From positions 992,001 through 1,056,000 of the forward strand of contig JAIXMN010000011.1 of NCBI GenBank assembly GCA_025716815.1: a DNA stretch of 64,000 nt, written 5' to 3'. Origin of the DNA: Dichotomocladium elegans. Taxonomy: Eukaryota > Mucoromycota > Mucoromycetes > Mucorales > Lichtheimiaceae. The position numbers and the translations under genes are program-made. Of this stretch, positions 55,575 through 64,000 are shown one piece after another. The notes beneath the pieces were generated by a model that was not told the DNA's origin, did no database searches, and was given only the letters and a program-made list of their open reading frames with translations. Each line of letters opens with the position of its first letter. The first letter of the stretch is position 1.

Positions 55575-57894
55575 TGCTGGTTATGGAACTTCTGACAAGA
55601 GTAGGAGGGGAAGGAAGAGGAAAAATTTTTATCTAGAGTAAATTATTACAGTAAAAGTGGCTTATTGTTTACTGAAAATTTTTTTGGTGGCTTTAATTGA
55701 GTTTTAAAGCTGACTGTATTTCAAATTATTTTTATTTTTAAAGTCAAGCACCCCAGAAAGGCAACTCCGACTGAATTTGAAATGTGTAGGGATAAACTAC
55801 CCTTCAACCAATCTCTGAAACGAAGCGAATCGTGGAGATCCCTCAGCGTCTTTATGAAATCTTCTGACGACTTTGAGAAACTGGAGCTTGCAGGGGCCGG
55901 TGCGGTGGTGAAACGAGGGTGGTAACCTGAATTAGCTTCGAAAGGTGAATGTTGGGTCGAACTTTGTTGTGAGTTATTGTAACTAAACTCGGCCAGGGAC
56001 AGGAACTGGGACCAATCGTCTTGCTGGTAATTTGTGTACATCCACAGATACTGTTCCAATATGGCGTTCGTGCGTTCTGTCTGGCCGTCGCTCTGGGGGT
56101 GGAAAGCAGTGGACATGCATGGCTTGATTTTGAGCAGCTGCAGGATTGATTGCCAAAAACTAGATGTGAAAATTGAGCCACGGTCTGACACAATCTCGCT
56201 CGGAAGGCCATGTAAACGGAATATTTCGTGGACGAACAGACGTGCCAACTGTTCGGCAGTGATGGTGCATTGGCAGGGAACGAAGTGCGCCATTTTGGTT
56301 AGCCGATCCACGACGATCCAGATACTGTCGTATCCATTGGATATTGGTAGTCCCATGATGAAATCCATGCTGATCGCAGCCCAAGGGCGTTCTGGTACTT
56401 GTAATGGTCTAAGTAATCCCTGCGGGGCTCAGTGGTCGGCTTTTGATCGCCTGCATACTGGGCAATTATGGACGTAGCAGTTGATGAACTTTCGCATGCC
56501 TGGCCAGTAATACAGTCTTGAGACGAGTTTGCAGGTTCTTGCTCTACCTGGATGACCAGCGACAGGAGAGTCATGGTGTTCCTCAAGGATTGCGATCTTC
56601 AAATCGTCGCTGGACGGGACGCAGATGCGATTGTCAAAGAGTAGTAAAGATGTTTCGTCTTCGATGGTGTATCTTTCCATCTTCTTCCGGAGATGTCTGG
56701 GGATACTAGCAGGAGACTTGACAAACTGGATGATCTTCTGTAAGTCAGCATCTTCGAGAAGCATGGTTTGGATCCTATCAAGCAGGGCAAAGCCTAGGTG
56801 GGATGATGATACAGTGTTCAGCACAATCTGCCCTTCGCGAAATATCCCCTGGACTGGCTGCTTCTCGTTTTCCCCCTCCCCAAAGGCCATGTCTCGACGC
56901 CGAGAGAGAGCATCGGTCTTGGGGTTCTGTGAGCCTGGACGATAAGTAATTTGAAAATCGTATTCGCTGAAGGCTATAGCCCATCTGGCGTGGCGACGAG
57001 TGAGGGATTTCGCAGGTGACGTCATGAAGTACTGTAGGTTTTTGTGATCCGTGTACACCAGGATCGGGTGGTGGGCACCTTGAAGATAATAACGCCACGT
57101 TGCGAAACTCTCAACTATGGCTAGGAGTTCTTTATCATATATGTCGTAGTTTACCTCGGCCGGTGATAGTTTGCGGCTAAAGAATGCGACAGGGTGAAGT
57201 TTGCCATCATCAGCTATGTGGTTAAGAACGCCGGCGATCGCGGAGTCGGATGCGTCAGTTTCTACTACGATTTTGCGGTCTGGATGTAATAGTGGAGGAT
57301 TGGGGCAGTGGTGAAAGCGTCCTTGAGTTCCTGGAAAGCTTTATCCTGTTCGGGCCCCCAAAGGAATGGTACTTTCTTTTTCAAGAGCGAGGTCAGGGGC
57401 AGGGCGATTCCCGAGTAACCCTTGATGAACCGACAGTAGAAGTTCGCGAAGCCGAGGAACACTTGGACATCGTGCACTGATTTGGGGATAGGCCAATCAA
57501 GGATGCGGGAGACCTTTTCGGGATCCATAGAGATGCCTGTGTCGTTTATGTGGAAACCTAAGAAGCTGACTTCATGTACGTCGAACTCACATTTTTCGGC
57601 TTTGACATAGAGTTCCGCGTTGCGCAGTTTCTCGAGGACCTGACGGACGTGCGCGTCGTGATCCTTATCATCATCGCTGAATATGAGGATGTCATCGAGG
57701 TAAACTACAACGAACTGGTCGAGGTAGTCGCGCAAAACGTCGTTGATATGTGATTGCCAGGACGCCGGGGCATTCGTCAGACCAAAAGGCATAACCTGAT
57801 ACTCAAAATGACTGTAGCGGGTGCGGAACGCCGTCTTCCATTCCTCGCCTTCTGCGATGCGGATGCGATGATACGCGTTTCTAGGGTTTCTCAT

Positions 57895-58100
57895 CGAATC
57901 CGGATCTTATGATCTGATCCAGATCAAAAGGCAATGGTGCGGATTCGGATTGACCTCATCTCGGATTTTGTGGATCCGGTGTAGGACATTTGCAATCCAG
58001 ATCTCATATGGATTGCACTTCACGGATCTGAGCCGATCCAGATCGCATACGGATTGCACTTCGCGGATCTGTTCCGATTCGTTAGATCTGTCCAAATCAA
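57895..58100. repeat. Left subterminal repeat cluster of the hAT element
   Basis: Many short copies of GGATC(T/C), GATCCAG and CGGATTG in both orientations occur within 200 bases. They mirror the right cluster at 63337-63490 and are probably binding sites for the element's transposase. Confidence 0.75.
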
Positions 58101-58709
58101 CCTAGACATTGGGTTCCTGCCATTATAATCCTGTTAATGTATAACAATAGCAATTACAGATGTGCAAGAAATGGGATGTGGGAGTTTGAGAATGAGGAAT
58201 ACAGTTAGTGCAAAGTTGCAGAATAAACAAAACCAGCAAGAAATGTAGCTTCGTTATAGCTCATACATAGTTGACTTTGGCGAAATGACCGACTCTTTAG
58301 ATAATAGCTAGTAGTATTTCGATGTGAAGCTGGCTCAGTACACATCTCTTTTAGGATATCTCAGGTTTTATATTTGCAGAACGTGAAAGGTAAAAAAATC
58401 ATGCAAACTCCTCGAAAGTAAATATTCCTTCCATATCAATCATTCCACGGCCATGCGCTTTTCCCCATATTTCTGTATTTCCTTTTCTCATTTTCCAGCA
58501 ATCAGTATTTCTTGGTTTTCACCAAGCAATGATCACAAACGCAACATGCGCCTCGATTTCGTATACATATTTCCACCCATGGAACCCTAGCTATAATCCA
58601 TCTCATATAGTCATCTCTATACTTCGCCATAGTGGAACATCAGCCTTTTGGTCATTCTATCCTCGTCTTCTCTCAGAAATCTCAATCCACTATTCCACCC
58701 TTCTCTTTA
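58101..58709. other. Non-coding stretch inside the hAT element
   Basis: AT-rich, with no convincing open frame or repeat. Confidence 0.35.
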
Positions 58710-59015
58710 TCATATATTAATCTTCATTCCATGTGGTAGCATATTCTTTATTGTCCTCATACCGATGGCGGTATTGTACATTCCTTTTATTCCATATAAG
58801 ATCCTCTTCGTCTCTTCACTGACAGTAATCGATTCTCCTTTGCACAGTATACACCTTCGACGTCGGTGATAGAAGTAGCAGCCACTGCAAATCACCAGGG
58901 ACATCGCGACGAGTATAGCTGCGGGTACAAATAACGAATGGTGAAAAAGTCAAACAGCTCACTAACACTTACCATAAACAGAGCTGTTGTGGCGCACAAC
59001 AATTGAGGGAAGCAT
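58710..59015 (-). CDS. Small spliced single-pass membrane protein ORF within the hAT element
   Basis: Two exons, 58973-59015 and 58710-58918, are joined by a 54-base intron GTAAGT..GCAG that preserves frame, giving 83 residues. It starts MLPSIVVRHNSSVY and has one hydrophobic segment (AILVAMSLVICSGCYFY) followed by RRRR and a CILCK motif. The positive-inside rule would place the C-terminal tail in the cytosol. No family recognised. It lies opposite to the transposase gene and could be a passenger gene captured by the hAT element, or chance. Proper splice sites with phase conservation argue mildly for a real gene. Confidence 0.35.
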
Positions 59016-59560
59016 CAAGTGTTCCAGTAATATAAATGGAATGGATCAAACTGCAATTTGTGGTTGATTAGGATAACTGGGAGATCGTAAAGGCAGCTGG
59101 GGTAAGAGGGCCACGCAACATTGCTCAATTCGCGACAAATAAATTGTGCTTGTTCGCAAAATTTATCGACTTGATTGCGTGAAATGATCGTGAAATAAAT
59201 GTAGCTGAAAGCAACGTATCAATAGTAAATGGCATTAATAATGCTTTGGAGGTGAATGAAAGGCCGGCATGAGAATGACGCATTGACTTGTTTGTCGCAT
59301 GACCTCAGCACTGCCATTGCCTGTCCGAACACATTTGGAAAATAGAAGGAGCATAAAGAAATTGCCGGGCCTGAAATTGGCTCAAAATTTTTTTCCGACA
59401 CCTGTCCGTTCTGTCAAGCATTTGTTCCCAGAATAGATATCTGATATCACGGTCGGTCCAATGGTTCTTTTGACAGGTACACACTTTGTTCAAGCAACAA
59501 CAGCATTATTGATTCTTTGAGCACATAGCATGAATGTCGTTCGAAAGTATTAAAAAAAGG
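59016..59560. other. Non-coding stretch inside the hAT element, left of the nested LTR
   Basis: No gene recognised. Short minus frames at 59219-59493 overlap each other and lack motifs. Confidence 0.35.
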
Positions 59561-60332
59561 AGCGGTGAATATTGATCCATGCAAGAGAGCTTAGCCGGTT
59601 TCACATCACTATGGCCGATATCCTGAAACTAAGACGGTGATGAATTTGGCATATTGATGTTCAGTGTCGCATAGGTGATTACGGATTGAAGGATCCATGA
59701 CGCCGCGTTATAACCAGATCCATTTCCACAGTCTTTTTCCCTCTATTTTTCTCCCACTGGGTTTTTATGAGGTTTTACCGACGTGAGGATGGTCTGAAAG
59801 GAACAAGGACATATAACGTATGATAGAGGTCATCGATACACAAACAAGCACCTTATCTGTAATAGTGCTACCATCTCCGAGTACCCATGCAAGACGGAGT
59901 AGCCAGTTGACCTAATTAGGACCTCTGCCATAAATCATATAAATAGTAGATAAATGTGTAGCGATGGAGGATCTTAATTCCGATTTCATTCGAATAAAAG
60001 ACATCCACGAGTCTCATCGTATTCTAACTGTCCACCATAAAAAACAACGAAAACACCACATTCAGGAACCATTATTTCTGGATCCGCCTGCGAGGCGGGA
60101 TACTTGCACCTATCAAAGGTACTTCCTCTATCCAGGATCCATCACTGGTCTTGAAGAGGACAATGAAAAGATAATGCTCTCATCCGATACGTCCTAACAG
60201 GATTAAGCACTTACATCGCCGTTCTAATAGAATTATTATAAAAGAGAGATATTTTATTTTCAGGAATAAACATCAACCTCAAAGATACTTTTCTAGTTGT
60301 CTTTTTTCACTCTCTCTAACCCATCCACCTCA
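59561..60332 (+). mobile_element. Diverged solo LTR of the gypsy F family, itself interrupted by another solo LTR
   Basis: The left part (59561-59664: GAATATTGATCC.., TAGCCGGTTTCACATCA, GATATCCTGAAACTAAGAC) and right part (60065-60332: ACCTATCAAAGGTACTTCC.., AACATCAACCTCAAAGATAC) together match the gypsy F LTR. They are interrupted by 59665-60060. No 5-bp duplication is visible outside, which fits greater age. It lies just upstream of the hAT transposase start. Confidence 0.75.
59660..60065 (+). mobile_element. Solo LTR nested in a solo LTR, with TTCAG duplication
   Basis: A 396-base sequence (59665-60060) starts TGTCGCATAGG and ends ACACCACA. It is flanked by TTCAG at 59660-59664 and 60061-60065. 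It contains TTTTTCTCCCACTGGGTTTT-like sequence resembling the 3' untranslated region of gypsy A/B (33693-33720), suggesting a related gypsy family. Confidence 0.75.
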
Positions 60333-60430
60333 TCTCGTCTCAACTACCACAAACAGATCAAGTACCTCGCACTTTATTTTTTCTTGTAAATATCATTCAA
60401 GCTTGACTCACCTCACACTTGGTTACTAAT

Positions 60431-62776
60431 ATGTCTTTAAATACAGACACTTACCAAAGATCCACTATGTCCAACTCAAGCACTTCTAACCTTGGCAAAC
60501 GTTCCTCTGATCTTATGGTCAGCAGCGATTCTGAAGTTGATGTAGGTTATCAAATATTAACTAGAGACCTGCCTTCTGAGCTGTCAATTTCGAAACAGGG
60601 AATGCCCAGGTTATCCAGGGGAGGCAGCTTTATGTCCCTTGACCGCCAAGATTCCATCACGTCAATTGATTCCGAGTGGGATGAGGACAATGGCAATGGC
60701 AATGGCGGCGGCCAGGACTCAAGCTCCGTCCAGTCCGCCGAAGGAGTGAGCGTCAAGGCCCGAAAGAACTGGGTGTACAAATGGTTTGACGCCGTTGAAG
60801 ATCCAGTAACCAATACGCTCTATTACTGGTGTCGATTCACCGTTGGGAGCAAGGCATCACGTTGCAATAAGCAGTACAAGGACCCACGAGGTTCCACGAC
60901 TGTTCTGAAGAAGCACCTTGGGACCCATTGCATTACTGCAGACACGTCGCTTACGCCGACCCAGCAAGGGACATTCCTTGACCGGCACTTCAGAGGTAGT
61001 GGGGATCTCATCCCTCCCCAATTCAACGATGAGCAGTTTAGACAAGCACTCGCGCTTTTCGTTGTGTCTGCAGCTTTGCCATTTACAATTGTCGAGAATC
61101 GCCACTTTCATACATTACTCAACCTTGCGCAATCAGCACCAAATCCAAGAGTAGTCAAACCGCCAAGCAACGATACGCTTGCACGCGCTGTATCTCACCT
61201 GTACGAGTATTACAAGTCTCGGATTATTGTCGTCCTACAAGAGCAAGAGAATCTGGCGTATACTGTTGACGCTTGGACCAGCGAGTGGAGAACTGCCTTC
61301 CTCGGCGTCACCGTTCATTGGATTGACACCGAGTGGACACAACAGTCGATTGTTTTGGGTTTCGAAGAGCTTGTTGGACCACACACAGGAGCAAACATGG
61401 CGGCCGCTTTTGGAAAGGTCCTAAATGACTGGGGTCTCTCAAGGAAACCATTTTTTTTGACTGCTGACAACGCGTCAAATATGATCAAGATGGCCGAGCA
61501 AGTCGAGCGTAGTGTCGGCATCACTGTTTTTAATGCAACGGAAAATCGTATTCCTTGCATCGCGCACGTTATTAATCTCGCTGCTCAGAGTGTGATCCGC
61601 GACAGTTTAAAGGCTGAGGCAGCTGACAGCGAGCAAGGGGCTTTTGAGGACGAAGAAGAAGGACCAGATGACAACACACCAGGTAAATATCAGAAAAAAG
61701 ATGAAATGAGCACACTTTTTCAACGCGACTAAATATCCTCACCTTAGGTATCATCTTGCGCAAACTACGGAAGGGAATTGTCAATATCCGTGCATCTCCG
61801 CAGCGGCTTGCTCAGTACCGTAGTGCTTTTGACGGCATGTTTGAAGTGGAGGAACAGGTCACCAGTAGCCCTCTCGCTTTAATCCTAGACGTCCGCACTC
61901 GGTGGAATTCCACATACGAGATGATTCAACGGTCGCTAGAGGTCAGACGCGCATACAACAATACTTGTCACAACATTCCAGGACTTGAACAATATGTGCT
62001 GTCTGATGACGAATGGTTGTGCTTGGAGAAAGTTTCATTATTGCTTCACGAATTTGCCAAACTGACACCACTGCTCTCTGGCGCGACATACCCAACCTTG
62101 AACCTTGTAATTCTCTCATATAACCGGTTGCTTGACCATCTGGAAACTTTGAGGAGGACTGGAAAATGTAAGCGAGGTTACAGTGAAGCGATTCCAGACA
62201 CCAAACTTATATGTTGATTCGTAGGAATGGCCCGCGCTATCAGAAGCAGCACGCTGTGGATGGGCAAAATTAAAAGGCTACTACTGCAAGGTCGAAGGAC
62301 ATGCCTTTGCTGTCGCGACTGCTATGGATCCACGGCTGAAATTCCAATGGTGGGAGGACGAGAACTGGGGACACTTCGGTGATGTTGCGAAAGAGCAAGT
62401 GCAAGCGACTTGGGAAGCGTACAAGCCGATTGCTGGTCATGAGTCGTCCATTTGCAATCCAGATGCCTTAATCAGGAGGCCGCAAAGGATTGCTGACCAG
62501 CTGCAGGCATACGTCTCCGCAAATTGTATATTTGATGAAACAAACGGTGTCAATCAGGAGCTTGTTCTCAGCTACTGGCGCAGCCAGGTGAACGAATGGA
62601 AAGAGCTGAAGACAATGGCGCGCAGATACCTGGCAATACCAGCATCGTCAGTCGGTTCGGAGCGCACATTTTCACGAGCAAAGCATTACATTCCAGCATC
62701 AAGAAATCGGCTCAATCCTGCAAAGCTTCGCGAGAGTGTACTTGTCAACTCGTGGTGTACATATTTCGGCGAGTAG
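60431..62776 (+). CDS. hAT transposase with BED-type zinc finger and C-terminal dimerisation domain
   Basis: Three exons: 60431-61682, 61748-62167 and 62250-62776. This model gives 732 residues. The N-terminus is Ser-rich and acidic. A BED-like finger follows (WCRF.., RCNK.., LKKHLGTHC, near residues 135-180). The RNase H-like core includes YTVDAWTSEWRTAFLGVTVH and FFLTADNASNMIKMAEQ, and then CIAHVINLAAQ and TRWNSTYEM. The hAT C-terminal domain reads YLAIPASSVGSERTFSRAKHY and RNRLNPAKLRESV. The second intron is the weak point. The acceptor at 62224 would create TGA across the junction, whereas the acceptor at 62249 keeps frame but drops nine residues. Probably functional, or recently so. Confidence 0.85.
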
Positions 62777-63336
62777 ATGGGCGTTAGCAGGCGGCAAACT
62801 AAAAGAAGATTGTTTATGCTAGAAAGATGTCACCTTAAGCGTGAGTCTCGTAAATAAATAAAAAAAGCTTTCGCGTCGCTGTAATTGCAGCAATTAACAT
62901 CGATTAATAATACTTTGTTGCTGGTTTCGCAGTACAATTACGTACGCGGTTTCTCTGAAGGCAGACCAGCTTTGAAATGTGGTGGGCATGGGTGCAAATT
63001 TAAATTGTTCAGCTTGTGACCGTCACCCAGCCACAACCATAGGCATAACTAGCTAGTCTGAAGCCATTCTGCCAGACATCAGAAGCGTTCCAAATGGCTC
63101 CCGCGTCAGCAATTATACCACTTTGCCTTCTATGGATCAAACCCTCCAACTTTTTTAATTCCTATTGGGATTTTCTGTTCTTTGACGCTTAATTTTTTGC
63201 TACAACTGCTAATGTCATCTTAAAATCAACTTCGGTTTTCACCTTTCTCCGTTCTGACAGTATTGCCGAATGGCCATATTCTTTCCAATTTCGCTCTATT
63301 GATGTGTTTTAATAAATCTCCTCATTTCAGCATTAC
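62777..63336. other. 3' non-coding part of the hAT element
   Basis: AT-rich with no gene seen. It probably contains the transposase poly(A) site (AATAAATAAAAAA near 62854). Confidence 0.4.
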
Positions 63337-63490
63337 GGATCACGGATTGGGACGGATTGGGACGGATTGAAGCGGTGTGGATCCGGATTGCAAATTGCAA
63401 TCCGTTTAGCAAACGGATCGGATTCGGTGTGAGCAATTCGATCCGCGGTGTGGATCCGGATTGGATCCAATCCGATCCAGATCCGTCAAT
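63337..63490. repeat. Right subterminal repeat cluster of the hAT element
   Basis: Dense GGATC, GATCC, CGGATTG and CAATCC words, including the repeated GGTGTGGATCCGGATTG at about 63376 and 63448. This is the counterpart of the left cluster. Confidence 0.78.
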
Positions 63491-64000
63491 GAGAAACCCT
63501 ACGCGTTTCGGATATCGAGCTTGGTGAATATGCGCGCAGTGGCGAGGCGATCGACCATTTCGTTTATTAGTGGAAGTGGATACCTGTTCTTGATGGTCAC
63601 TTTGTTTAGCCCACGGTAGTCGACACAGAGGCGAAGAGAGCCATCTTTCTTCTTGACAAAGATTATGGGTGCGCCTGCGGGGCTGGTTGAGCGACGTATA
63701 AACCCATTTTCTAGGTTGGTTGTTAGATAGTCAGAGAGAGCCTTCAGTTCTTCTTGTGATAATGGATAGATGGGGCCAAAAGGAGGCTGAGCATTTTCCG
63801 TAAGTGGGATGATATGATCTATGCCTGGATGGTGGATTGGCAACGAACTGGCTTCGGCTTCGCTAAAGACGTCGAGGTAATCGTGATACTTTGTAGGTAT
63901 GGCGAGGTTGTTAGCCGAGTCACCTGATACGTCAGTGAGGGTATTCGCCAAGGTCGCGATTTGCCGGGGGTCGATGCAGAATGCCTGTGCCCCCTTCTTG

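Larger units (their letters stand above)
53474..55817 (-). mobile_element. Merlin DNA transposon, copy 2, with 8-bp target-site duplication
   Basis: Element 53482-55809, 2328 bases, same length and, wherever I compared, same sequence as copy 1. It is flanked by AATCTCTG on both sides (53474-53481 and 55810-55817), the 8-bp duplication expected for Merlin. It is inserted in the integrase of gypsy D. This copy defines the true element ends (GGATCAGATCC..CTTCAACC). Confidence 0.95.
57874..63509 (+). mobile_element. hAT-type DNA transposon with 8-bp target-site duplication
   Basis: Element 57882-63501 (5620 bases). Both ends begin TAGGGTTTCTCAT in inverted orientation. The 8-bp duplication CGCGTTTC lies at 57874-57881 and 63502-63509. 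Subterminal regions are crowded with GGATC/GATCC and GGATTG/CAATCC words (57895-58100 and 63337-63490), as expected for transposase-binding sites. It encodes an hAT transposase (60431-62776), contains a nested LTR pair (59561-60332), and interrupts gypsy D reverse transcriptase. Confidence 0.95.
52651..64000 (-). mobile_element. Ty3/gypsy chromovirus 'D', interrupted by Merlin copy 2 and an hAT element, runs off the window
   Basis: Minus-strand element. The 3' LTR is on the left (52651-52897), then chromodomain, integrase, RNase H and reverse transcriptase toward the right edge. Merlin copy 2 (53482-55809) splits integrase and the hAT element (57882-63501) splits reverse transcriptase. Subtracting both gives about 3.4 kb of pol in the window. 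The 5' LTR, gag and protease lie beyond position 64000. Confidence 0.88.
52898..64000 (-). pseudogene. Gypsy D pol (RT, RNase H, integrase, chromodomain), nested and frameshifted
   Basis: From the right edge: linker and reverse transcriptase start with [19 protein letters not shown] (63610-63650) to KLDIRNA. The hAT element follows, then YHRIRIAEGEEWKTAF, FVVVYLDDILIFSDD (57690-57725), RNase H (frameshift near 57275; VYTDHKNLQYF near 57040), integrase zinc finger (CPVCRRSKADH near 56435), a break, and the DDE core MDFIMGLPISNGYDSIW to about 55820. Merlin copy 2 follows, then KLAQKTQGAFYN and GPFKVIARIGSHAYRLELP (53260-53320). After another frame change comes the chromodomain [22 protein letters not shown] (53030-53095). 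YLDD and the integrase motifs are canonical, but several frameshifts independent of the insertions show the copy is old. Confidence 0.85.

Noticed and set aside
62168..62224. hAT second intron ending at the AG at 62224
   Set aside because: Joining at this site creates TGA across the junction. The AG at 62249 keeps the frame, so I used that, with reservation.

Overview
The window looks like nuclear DNA of an early-diverging fungus, most likely Mucoromycota and probably Mucorales. The host genes are intron-rich, with short GT..AG introns of about 50-80 bases, and encode conserved eukaryotic proteins. The repeats are of kinds I associate with mucoralean genomes: chromodomain Ty3/gypsy elements, Tc1/mariner, Merlin, hAT, PIF/Harbinger, and DIRS-like and Fanzor-like relics. 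This placement is inferred from protein character; no marker gene fixes the species.

Layout. The first 19 kb is the gene-bearing part. It holds an Ark1/Prk1/AAK1-type kinase (1505-4036, minus), a TM9SF nonaspanin (6031-8338, minus), TCTP (8827-9742, plus), the mitochondrial Hsp90 TRAP1 (10203-12915, plus) and a choline-transporter-like protein (16677-18625, minus). Degraded Tc1/mariner copies, a Fanzor-like relic and a solo LTR lie between them. From 19 to 22.3 kb are relics of a PIF/Harbinger transposase and a DIRS-like ORF.

From 22.3 kb to the end the window is almost entirely layered transposons. Gypsy A (22311-34102) carries gypsy B of the same family inserted in reverse near the end of its gag-pol, giving a roughly 5-kb inverted repeat. 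Gypsy C (34.1-37 kb, truncated) carries a TA-flanked MITE. Gypsy E (plus strand) has its gag split by the apparently intact gypsy F (38073-43727), which has LTRs identical by eye and a CTCCG duplication. Merlin copy 1 (43987-46314) sits at an E/Tc1 junction. Two Tc1/mariner transposases follow, one broken only by a MITE, then a small unknown spliced gene (49933-50662). Gypsy D occupies 52651 to beyond the window end and is interrupted by Merlin copy 2 (8-bp duplication) and by a 5.6-kb hAT element (8-bp duplication). The hAT element itself contains a solo LTR with another solo LTR inside it, and a small spliced membrane-protein ORF.

The host genes have no obvious joint pathway; they are housekeeping genes on both strands. 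The main interest is in the transposons. Two 2328-bp Merlin copies carry a tRNA-like box A/box B pair. Three gypsy families show leader-LTR complementarity consistent with self-primed reverse transcription. One solo LTR supplies the stop codon of a host gene in my gene model. Target-site duplications let the insertion order be read directly.
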